From contig CAYMKI010000038.1 in NCBI GenBank assembly GCA_964390695.1, positions 1-22,409 on the forward strand: a stretch of DNA of 22,409 nt, read 5' to 3'. Position 1 is the stretch's first letter. Each line of letters starts with the position of its first letter. The DNA is from CAWACC01 sp964390695. GTDB lineage: Bacteria > Chlamydiota > Chlamydiia > Chlamydiales > Parachlamydiaceae. Shown piece after piece: positions 1-6,911 of this stretch. The notes under the pieces are model-generated. The model saw only the letters and a list, made by a program, of their open reading frames with translations, ran no database searches and was not told where the DNA came from. The translations under genes and the position numbers were made by a program.

Positions 1-2
1 GC

Positions 3-800
3 GCACAGATAGCCCTCAATACCGATGACCCTGTCTTAAAAGTCGTCTCCTTGTATGAAAAAGGCGTTATCTCTAGGTGGTGGACGGAGCAAAAGCAAGA
101 GCCGTCTGTCACCTGGCTGGGCAATCTGGTCGACAAATGGATGGGGTGGGGAAATTACGCCCCCGCTACAGAAAAAACCGCAGCTTTAACAAGAGCCTTG
201 TTTGAAAATGATGATGAAGAACGAGGGAATGATTGCCAAGAATTCTTTAGATTAATCTCTGATGCCAATATATCCACCAGTTTTGAGGGTCAGAAATTCC
301 CGAATCAAAGCTGTCAACTTCTGAACGCCGTGGATTATCGAGTCGCCATTCACAGGCGCACCGATCCCACTCCAACACATATGGCGGATAAAATCTGCCA
401 GCTTGATGCCTGCGTAAAAGATAGATTTACTGCTTGCCAACCCCATTGCCTGTCTTGCCTAAATGCCACGGAGGCAGAACGATTGGATTTTTACAACACA
501 TCAATCGTTGTTACTACAGCATCTTCAAAACATATTCCTCACTATAGATGGCTTATATCCTGCCATTCTCTGGATTCCGATGCCAATATCTGGCAGTCCC
601 ACCGCATTATCAATTTGTCGCTAGACATCCTTAAACAATGTGACGAAGAGGTTTTTCCTAATCGGCCTCCTCTAAATCCCGCTTGGTATGTAGTCCCTTT
701 AGTTTTTGCCGGAGGAACTCTTACCTTATATTGCATTTGCCTTATTAGAAAACCTAAAAAAGATTACGATCCTTTGCCAAATGAATATGGGGAATTATAG
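3..800 (+). CDS. C-terminal part of a Cys-rich, single-pass membrane protein (5' truncated)
   Basis: The reading frame is open back to the window edge, so the gene starts outside; the TTG at 51 is not convincing as a start. I do not recognise the family. Counting residues from that TTG, the visible part has a polar region with a cysteine cluster around residues 116-136 (spacing CX4CX7CX3CX2C) plus further cysteines near 62, 88, 171 and 197. A single hydrophobic segment follows at about 211-232, then a short tail beginning RKPKKDYD. This suggests a cysteine-rich, probably disulfide-bonded domain outside the membrane, anchored by a C-terminal helix with a basic cytoplasmic stop-transfer tail. 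Zinc binding by the cluster is an alternative. No terminator follows; the next gene begins 122 bp downstream on the same strand and may be co-transcribed. Confidence 0.7.
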   Translation, partial: AQIALNTDDPVLKVVSLYEKGVISRWWTEQKQEPSVTWLGNLVDKWMGWGNYAPATEKTAALTRALFENDDEERGNDCQEFFRLISDANISTSFEGQKFPNQSCQLLNAVDYRVAIHRRTDPTPTHMADKICQLDACVKDRFTACQPHCLSCLNATEAERLDFYNTSIVVTTASSKHIPHYRWLISCHSLDSDANIWQSHRIINLSLDILKQCDEEVFPNRPPLNPAWYVVPLVFAGGTLTLYCICLIRKPKKDYDPLPNEYGEL

Positions 801-922
801 AGGATCAAGTCATCAATTGATTGAATTTAGCATTTCTATTCATGAGGATTCCTTACGAAATAAACAGATTTTGTGATATCCTTATAGGAATAAATCGCTC
901 AAAATTTCCTAAAAGGATTTCT

Positions 923-1387
923 ATGCACATAGCTTATCAACACGTACCCAGAAAATATTTCATCGGCTTAGAGCTGAGAACTAACAACGAAGAATGTTCT
1001 CAAGCTATGCCTGCACACAAAGAACGATTCTTTAGAGAAAACATCTTGGCCAAGATTCCCCACAAGCTAAACCATGATCTCCTCGCCTTGTATACAGATT
1101 ACGCCGGAGACCATACCCAACCTTATTCCTGGATTTTAGGATGCGAAGTTGCACATCTGCATGATATACCTGAAGGCCTCGTAGGGAAAGAAATCCCCGC
1201 TTCCCATTATGCCGTATACACTACCCAAGGAGAATTTCCTCAAGGCTTGATTTCGGCATGGCAATCGATTTGGACCTCTCCTCACGTTCGCAAATATACC
1301 TGCGATTTCGAAGTGTACGGGCCTGATTTTCATCCGCAAATCCATCCCGAAGTAAAAATATATATCGCAGTAGAAAGCCAAGAGTAA
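923..1387 (+). CDS. GyrI-like effector-binding domain protein (AraC_E_bind family)
   Basis: A stand-alone small-molecule-binding domain of 154 residues, of the type found at the C-terminus of AraC/MerR regulators and in GyrI/Rob-like proteins. The C-terminal half shows the family pattern: a strand with YTTQGEFPQGL, an amphipathic helix around SAWQSIWTS, then DFEVYGPDF and a final strand EVKIYIAVE. There is no DNA-binding domain, so it is more likely a ligand-binding or sequestering protein than a regulator by itself. An in-frame ATG lies 34 codons upstream at about 821 in the longer frame, but I chose 923 because an AAAAGGA ribosome binding site sits 7-8 bases before it and the family's N-terminus begins there. 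It is followed after only 3 bp by a GNAT gene, so the two are very probably one operon. A weak promoter-like pair (TAAACA at 861, TATAGG at 883) precedes it. Confidence 0.85.
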   Translation: MHIAYQHVPRKYFIGLELRTNNEECSQAMPAHKERFFRENILAKIPHKLNHDLLALYTDYAGDHTQPYSWILGCEVAHLHDIPEGLVGKEIPASHYAVYTTQGEFPQGLISAWQSIWTSPHVRKYTCDFEVYGPDFHPQIHPEVKIYIAVESQE

Positions 1388-1390
1388 GAC

Positions 1391-2248
1391 ATGCATATAA
1401 CCGTTGAAAAAATGACCCCGTCAAATCAAGCAGATGCGCTTGCCTATCTAACCTCGCATGAAGATACCGCTGTGTTCCTTTTAGGCAATTTGCATGAACA
1501 TGGCTTTGCTCTAGGCACTCATGTCAATTCGGGCAATTTCAAATTGTTGCGCTCAGGTAAGGACATTTTGGGAGTCTTTTGTTTGACTCGCCGAGGCAAT
1601 TTACTCGTGCAGTCTGATAGCTATGAACCAGTTTTCTCCCTTATTCTAGAACATTGTAAACGTGAAACTATACCTCTGCGCGGCATCATTGGAGATTGGA
1701 AATTTGCCAACGCATTTTGGGGCTATCTTCTGGATCAAAAGATTATTGCAAAAGAAGTATATCACTCCAAAGAAATCAACTATTCCCTGGTGTTAGATCC
1801 AAGAATATGCCATGGAGATCCAAAAGCTAGGTTATTGAGACCAGAAGACTATGCCCTGTGGTTGCCTCTTAGAAAACAATATCTCATAGAGCAACAATTA
1901 CCTCAAGATATATCCGAAGAGGAAATGCGGGCTGAATATCTAGGAAGATGCCAACAATCTATGATATGGGGCTTGTTTGTAGAGGATGCCTTGATTTCTA
2001 TCGCTAACCTGAATGCCAAAACACCCCGTCTAGCCACGGTAGGAGGCGTATTTACCTTGCCCGCATGGCGCCGCCGCGGACTTGGAAAAGCCCTGATGGA
2101 ACAGCTGATTTACGATTGCAAGCACATCTTGTCGTTGCATAAATTGATCATTTTTACCGGGGAAAAGGAAAACAAGCCTGCACAAAAACTATATGAATCC
2201 CTAGGCTGTCAAAAAGTCGGGTACATGGGCTTATTATTAGGCGAATAA
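1391..2248 (+). CDS. GNAT-family N-acetyltransferase with an extra N-terminal domain
   Basis: Predicted cytosolic acetyl-CoA-dependent acetyltransferase, 285 residues. The C-terminal GNAT fold occupies about residues 146-282. Motif A is clear: a beta strand ATVGGVFTLP followed by the acetyl-CoA pyrophosphate loop RRRGLG (227-232) and its helix. Motif B is LIIFTGEKENKPAQKLYESL, the usual strand plus the helix ending in a conserved Tyr and a Gly turn. The first 140 residues form a second, more diverged alpha/beta region, as in two-domain GNAT proteins, so the substrate cannot be read from the sequence. The ATG lies three bases after the stop of the effector-binding gene, with AAGAGTAAGA spanning that stop as a ribosome binding site. 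Translational coupling is likely. The gene ends just before a strong hairpin at 2254-2280. Confidence 0.88.
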   Translation: MHITVEKMTPSNQADALAYLTSHEDTAVFLLGNLHEHGFALGTHVNSGNFKLLRSGKDILGVFCLTRRGNLLVQSDSYEPVFSLILEHCKRETIPLRGIIGDWKFANAFWGYLLDQKIIAKEVYHSKEINYSLVLDPRICHGDPKARLLRPEDYALWLPLRKQYLIEQQLPQDISEEEMRAEYLGRCQQSMIWGLFVEDALISIANLNAKTPRLATVGGVFTLPAWRRRGLGKALMEQLIYDCKHILSLHKLIIFTGEKENKPAQKLYESLGCQKVGYMGLLLGE

Positions 2249-2253
2249 TAAAA

Positions 2254-2280
2254 GCGACTCTCTCCTCTTGAGAGAATCGC
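2254..2280 (-). terminator. Hairpin terminator between convergent genes
   Basis: The arms GCGACTCTCTC (2254-2264) and GAGAGAATCGC (2270-2280) pair at 10 of 11 positions around a 5-base loop. Read on the minus strand the stem is followed at once by TTTTATTATT, the pattern of a rho-independent terminator for the eqolisin gene. The plus-strand side has only a short TTTT further on (2289-2294), so for the GNAT operon it is a weaker terminator. Confidence 0.8.
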
Positions 2281-2302
2281 CGAATGGGCTTTTGAACTTG
2301 GG

Positions 2303-3289
2303 TTATTGATGACCCCAGGTCACGGTAAAACTGCTGACAGATGTCGGTGCAGGTATAGCCGGCGGAGTAAACAAGACCTGCGTATAGTCTATGTAGTCGC
2401 CTGCAAGGGGGCCATCCGTCAAGGCTGAAGGCGTCGCCTTGGTGCTCGTGACTGTGCACTGTCTGCGGCGATTGCATGTCTGGTTGACCATGGTGATGGC
2501 CTGATTCTGCCAATGAGCTGTATTGTCGATAGGTCCGCTATAAAGCTGATTATTTATATTCATGGTAGCAAAACAGTTCGTAAACTGTATCGTTGTAAAT
2601 TGAGCTAAAGGCAAAATCCCATTTTCATAGGGAGCTTCTACAATCCATTCTGCAGAGTTTTGCTTGGTAACATTCTGCGCATAAGCGACGGCTCCGGCTG
2701 AGATGGGAATATTGGTCCCCACCTGCTGAGTGTAGTTGATAATCAACAACGCATATGCACCGCCACCATAAGCATACACAGCGGCGCCGATGGCATCGCC
2801 GGCAGCCACAGGAAAGAGGCCTTGGTTGTTATTGGGTTCATCGGTAGCGAGAATATAGGTATAGTCCGGATAGAGCTCTATCCATGCGTAGTCAAACTGG
2901 GTATTATTTTCCACATTCCAATCTGACTCCGTACCTATCTGCTGCACAGTATTGCTTGAGTAGCCATCGATCCCTACCCATATTGCACAGTAACCTTGCG
3001 CTGAAGGTGAAGAAGCGGAAAGGGTGGGCACATTCCAGTTACCTGAAACGTAGTCCACGGAATTGGTCGTCGGACGGCTGAAATTGGTTTCTACAGCATA
3101 TCCAGCCCAGTTTGTTGAGTTGGCGGCGTGCTGTGTCTTTTTTAAAGGACCGGCTTTCCTGGTGGCCTGCGGGACTAGTACGCAGTCGATATAGCGGATG
3201 TTGTCCTGCAGGTAAGCCGTATCGGCACTCAAGCTGAAAGATAAGCACCCTATGAATAGAAATGCTAAGCTAAAGATTGGATTTTTCAT
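2303..3289 (-). CDS. Secreted glutamic endopeptidase, eqolisin family G1 (Peptidase_A4)
   Basis: Predicted exported acid-type endopeptidase of 328 residues. Residues 1-22 are a Sec signal peptide (KN, a hydrophobic core, then SLSA before DT). The family signature follows in order: NWAGYA at 60-65, VSGNWNVP at 81-88, WVGIDGYSS at 104-112, then VQQIGTES with the catalytic glutamine at Q117. YAWIELYP is at 134-141 and AEWIVE at 213-218 carries the catalytic glutamate E218. These match Q53 and E136 of scytalidoglutamic peptidase, whose surrounding motifs (LQTG, AEFIIE) I aligned by eye. Residues 23-55 could be a propeptide. An AAGGA ribosome binding site lies 8 bases before the ATG. The gene stands alone, is divergent from the HicA-domain gene and ends at a hairpin. 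A type II secretion operon lies about 10 kb away, and this is a plausible cargo (inference). Confidence 0.92.
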   Translation of the reverse strand: MKNPIFSLAFLFIGCLSFSLSADTAYLQDNIRYIDCVLVPQATRKAGPLKKTQHAANSTNWAGYAVETNFSRPTTNSVDYVSGNWNVPTLSASSPSAQGYCAIWVGIDGYSSNTVQQIGTESDWNVENNTQFDYAWIELYPDYTYILATDEPNNNQGLFPVAAGDAIGAAVYAYGGGAYALLIINYTQQVGTNIPISAGAVAYAQNVTKQNSAEWIVEAPYENGILPLAQFTTIQFTNCFATMNINNQLYSGPIDNTAHWQNQAITMVNQTCNRRRQCTVTSTKATPSALTDGPLAGDYIDYTQVLFTPPAIPAPTSVSSFTVTWGHQ

Positions 3290-3469
3290 GCGATTTTTCC
3301 TTGGTTTTGTCTATATAAAGCCGCAGTCACACAAGCTCTATGGGGCTGGTCTAAGAAGTTTGACTCGTCTTCTCGTATGAAAAACAGCATATTTAAAACC
3401 AAAGAAAAGTAAAATATTTATTTACATTTTCAAATATGCGCTTGTTATATCCATTTTAAAAATAGCATG

Positions 3470-3498
3470 TTGCTTCTGATTAGGCGATGCATTATACT
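3470..3498 (+). promoter_or_regulatory. Sigma70-type promoter for the HicA-domain giant gene
   Basis: TTGCTT at 3470-3475 and TATACT at 3493-3498 are separated by 17 bp. Transcription would begin near 3505. The ATG at 3467 lies upstream of this point, so the promoter favours a start at 3521 or just after. A weaker upstream pair (TTTACA at 3421, TATATC at 3446) is the alternative. Confidence 0.55.
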
Positions 3499-3520
3499 GC
3501 ATCCTCATAAAATAACATGC

Positions 3521-6500
3521 ATGTATAAAAATATGATGAACTCTATTCATTTAAATATCCTTGGTAGTTACAATCTCGCCTACCAGCCTGCTGCTGGGAT
3601 CCCAGCTCCTTCTTTAAAAACCCTAATGCTCATTTTCCATGATTTAGATCGATTACTCTCGCACAACCGGCTGCATGCAACCACCTCGAGCATGCTCACA
3701 TACACTCCTGTAGAGAAGTTTTTATTTAAATATCGCTCTTTAATAGCCTCTGACAGCTCCTTGATATTTGAAAATACCATCACTTCTATGTTGCGTGCCA
3801 AACTGCCTATGGAAAACACGCTTGCGGAAACAGCTTGCAGCACAAGTATCACTACGACTGCATTTTTTAACGGACCTCAGAGTTTGATCGAAAGTTATAA
3901 TGCTGCTTTAATACACTTTCAAGAGCTTAAAGATCCTCAAGGGGAATATGTACTGAGACGGCTGTTTACACAGCTAATACTTGTCAGCCCAAGTAAGTTC
4001 ATAGAAGCTATTCCGCTGGCGATTGAAATAGAAAAAGACCTGATGGAATCTTCCAAGATTTCCGCTTTGCATGAAACCTTTGGTAGCCCCCAAAGTAGAT
4101 ATGACATGCACCTGATCCAATACCTAGATTTACTGCAAGTCCAATTTAAATTTACGAGCTGCAGCAGTCAAAATATTGACGAAAAATATATTCACACCCT
4201 TTCACAATTACACGCCCTAGCTGACGATGAACACTTCACCAACCTATCGCTAGATGATAAGGTCTTATTAAAAAGATCGTTAGCTTATCTTTTAACAAGG
4301 CCCGAATGGCTGTTTTATCAAAATCCGCTTTTGGCTAAAAAGAGGCTCCTCGAAGCAAAAAACAGCGTCGTAGAAATAAGTGCGCAACAGACTCTAGAGC
4401 TAGACCTGATCGACCTAGAAACCCGCAACGCAACAAACCGCGAAATATCCTCTGTTAAATATATAGACAAAGTGCGAAGGCGTCTTGAAACTTTGATCAA
4501 TGATACCAAAAACACTACTGTAGCAGACACGATTCGCGCCCTCATGCAATACATCCAAATTTTCGAGCAGATAGCCTTAACAGGCAGCCAACCAGAGGCG
4601 TGCATCGAATTGATAAAAAAATCGTTAGCCACCCTTCTCATATTAGGCGAACGCCAAGGCACGTTATTTAATTTAAATACCCGACAATGCATATCGCACT
4701 GCCGCTGGTTATATAGCTTCTACCTTTTGTTGTGCCCAAAAACACCTGGCGAATTTCACAAAGGGCGGCAGATGTTGGCCGAGCTGCATCAGGATCCTTG
4801 GTTGGATACATCCCTAAAGCCTTCCATACAAATTCTGCAAGACTCCTTTCCCCCTGATTTTATGTCCCTCACGACATTTCCTATAGATAGCGCTAGGTAT
4901 CAGCTTTTGCTCAGATTTAAACTGCTGCTATTACAAGAGCATCATGCGTTTCTACGGAGTTATTTAAGTAGTACAAGCACAGAACCTGAAGAGGCTTTGA
5001 ATGCCATCCAGGATGTAGAGTCGTTTTTACAGCAAGAGGTGCTGCCCCTAAAAGATTTTGCATTAGACTTTGTCAAAAATCTCTCTGGCCCTACTAAACA
5101 CCTTCTGGAATTTTGGTATTGCCACATATTATTGAAAGCTAAAAATGCATTCTATTCGAATTTGGATTCGTCCACGCTATTGCAATTGTGCTGTATGGCC
5201 GATCAGTATCCTTATTTGGAATACTGGATACTCTCAAATGCCTTCATAGACTCCGAGCAGCCTGTTCCTTTATCCGGTTTTAACAAACTTCAACCTGAAG
5301 ATATTGAAGGCTTTGAAGAGACTTCTGCCACGACTGAAGTAGTGATCCAAAACTCAAGAATGGAAATCCTATTCTTCGCCACCGAACAACTCCTTGAGGC
5401 TTTAAAAACCCTGCAAGGCAAATTAAGCTACACCAAAACCCTGCAACATGCCGCTTTCATGTATGTGTATGAAGTAGCCCACAGTAGGCTTATTTCAAAT
5501 ATTCTTCCCGACTCTAAATTCTCTATGAGCAAAGCCGAGTCGATGGAGATTAATAAAATGCGCCAACATAAGAATTCCTTGATGACTTTATGTCATGTTT
5601 TACATCGACATGTCGAATTATCTCATGTCTTTCTCACCAGCCATGAAGACCCGTATTTAAACTTGATTATGGATAATGCTATTTATGCCGGTTTGATTGG
5701 ACAAAAAATTTGCGATACTAACGGCGGAAGACTGTATTGGACGCATAAAATGGTCGAATGTGTGGAAAAAAAATACTATTCCTTCATGCAGACTGGATCG
5801 GATGAAAAATTGGAAGATATTTTTGTCGAATGGCTGCACTACAAATTATGCACCGTAAAATATATCGATGACCCGGATGATAAACTGGCCGTATGGGAAC
5901 AATGCTGCAACCTGCTTCCGAATACGTTTGATGAAATTGTCGCCTATCTATTCGAATCCAATTTTCATACAAAAATCACCCGCATCAAAAATCTGTCGGT
6001 TATTATCATGATAGAAAAAGCTAAACATTTGCTTTTTACTCAACAAACCGAACAGGGCTTGTCTCTTTTTCATTTTTTGCTGGATATGTTTTTCCCTGAA
6101 AAAATGAAACTCGCCATTAAAACAAAAGCATCGAAGATGGAAAAAAAGCGGTCTCCTCATTCCGCCTCAAATGTATCCCCTCTAGTAAATTTCACCGTCA
6201 AAGAAGAACTTCCCTGGATAAACGAAAAAAAATTAGACCGCAGCCCCTATTTTATGCGTAAACAGTTGTCCCGACCTTCTTCTTCGCCACCCCAGCACAC
6301 CCTTTCTAGCTCATATCTAGAAGACCACAGCGACAAAGGCTCTCTCACCAAAGAAACCAAATCCACCGCTCTAGGAATCCTACATAGACAACAGGTCAAA
6401 AGAGATAAAAAACAAGCCAGGACCTCCTCAAGCAGCTCCTCTTCTTCTTCTTCACTTAATACCCCGCTCACCTCTCCAGCACCTCAGCGAGTTCCCACTA

Positions 6501-6895
6501 GAAAAATCATGCATATCAACAAAAACTGCCATCAACTGTTCAGCCTTTTTTGGGTGGAAAAAAGACCCTCTCCAGACACCCCTTGGGAAAAAAGATCGTT
6601 CAGAAATGATTTCAAAATCACCCGCAACGAAGTCTTACAGATCATCCATGCTTTAGGCGGTGCCTATCATCCGGAAAGAGGACATGGCAGCCATCATGTG
6701 GCCCACTTGCCCAAGATCGAATTTGACGGCTGCGACATGGGCGGACTGATTGATATGGGATCCAATGAGCTCATGGTGGTTTTGACCAACAATATGGAAT
6801 TAACCCATTATCAGAAAATTCAGTTTCGTCAAATTTTGCTGAAGCAAGGATTCACACCGGACACCGTGAAAGCAAGAAACACCTCTGAGCAATAG
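3521..6895 (+). CDS. Large helical protein with Ser-rich linker and C-terminal HicA-like domain
   Basis: I do not recognise the full-length protein (1,124 residues from 3521). The frame is open from an ATG at 3467, but the best promoter would start RNA near 3505. The ATGs at 3521, 3533 and 3536 are therefore preferred; none has a clear ribosome binding site. Residues up to about 880 are almost all alpha-helical, with a leucine/tyrosine-rich, TPR-like texture but no clean repeat. A low-complexity, basic and Ser/Pro-rich linker follows (about 885-1010), including ten consecutive serines at 969-978. The C-terminus (about 1032-1118) looks like a HicA/YcfA double-stranded-RNA-binding-type fold: a helix VLQIIHALGG, then RGHGSHH with the GSH turn at 1056-1058, a strand MVVLTNN, and a final helix YQKIQFRQILLKQGF. 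HicA uses the GSH histidine for RNA cleavage; whether this copy is active is unknown. No hicB lies nearby. The protein could be a host-directed effector (inference). Confidence 0.8.
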   Translation: MYKNMMNSIHLNILGSYNLAYQPAAGIPAPSLKTLMLIFHDLDRLLSHNRLHATTSSMLTYTPVEKFLFKYRSLIASDSSLIFENTITSMLRAKLPMENTLAETACSTSITTTAFFNGPQSLIESYNAALIHFQELKDPQGEYVLRRLFTQLILVSPSKFIEAIPLAIEIEKDLMESSKISALHETFGSPQSRYDMHLIQYLDLLQVQFKFTSCSSQNIDEKYIHTLSQLHALADDEHFTNLSLDDKVLLKRSLAYLLTRPEWLFYQNPLLAKKRLLEAKNSVVEISAQQTLELDLIDLETRNATNREISSVKYIDKVRRRLETLINDTKNTTVADTIRALMQYIQIFEQIALTGSQPEACIELIKKSLATLLILGERQGTLFNLNTRQCISHCRWLYSFYLLLCPKTPGEFHKGRQMLAELHQDPWLDTSLKPSIQILQDSFPPDFMSLTTFPIDSARYQLLLRFKLLLLQEHHAFLRSYLSSTSTEPEEALNAIQDVESFLQQEVLPLKDFALDFVKNLSGPTKHLLEFWYCHILLKAKNAFYSNLDSSTLLQLCCMADQYPYLEYWILSNAFIDSEQPVPLSGFNKLQPEDIEGFEETSATTEVVIQNSRMEILFFATEQLLEALKTLQGKLSYTKTLQHAAFMYVYEVAHSRLISNILPDSKFSMSKAESMEINKMRQHKNSLMTLCHVLHRHVELSHVFLTSHEDPYLNLIMDNAIYAGLIGQKICDTNGGRLYWTHKMVECVEKKYYSFMQTGSDEKLEDIFVEWLHYKLCTVKYIDDPDDKLAVWEQCCNLLPNTFDEIVAYLFESNFHTKITRIKNLSVIIMIEKAKHLLFTQQTEQGLSLFHFLLDMFFPEKMKLAIKTKASKMEKKRSPHSASNVSPLVNFTVKEELPWINEKKLDRSPYFMRKQLSRPSSSPPQHTLSSSYLEDHSDKGSLTKETKSTALGILHRQQVKRDKKQARTSSSSSSSSSSLNTPLTSPAPQRVPTRKIMHINKNCHQLFSLFWVEKRPSPDTPWEKRSFRNDFKITRNEVLQIIHALGGAYHPERGHGSHHVAHLPKIEFDGCDMGGLIDMGSNELMVVLTNNMELTHYQKIQFRQILLKQGFTPDTVKARNTSEQ

Positions 6896-6911
6896 TCTAA
6901 ATTAGGTGTTT
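6877..6911. terminator. Inverted repeat spanning both convergent stop codons (possible bidirectional terminator)
   Basis: AAACACCT (6877-6884) and AGGTGTTT (6904-6911) are perfect complements around a 19-base loop. The loop and arms contain the stop codons of both giant genes (6893-6895 and 6902-6904). There is no long T-run beyond the arms and the loop is large, so terminator function is only possible. Confidence 0.4.

Noticed and set aside
3230..3289. Eqolisin as a lipoprotein (Cys15 in the signal sequence)
   Set aside because: The residues before Cys15 (FIG) do not fit a lipobox well and the hydrophobic core would be too short. Cleavage after SLSA at 22 is a better signal-peptidase I site.
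3467..3520. Upstream ATG at 3467 as the start of the HicA-domain giant protein
   Set aside because: A good promoter (TTGCTT, 17 bp, TATACT) places transcription start near 3505, downstream of this ATG, and there is no ribosome binding site before it. Not excluded if the weaker upstream promoter is used.
6422..6454. Serine codon run in the giant gene as a phase-variable simple repeat
   Set aside because: The ten serines use mixed codons (tcc, tca, agc, tct). Only four consecutive TCT units occur and units are triplets, so slippage would change length without shifting frame.
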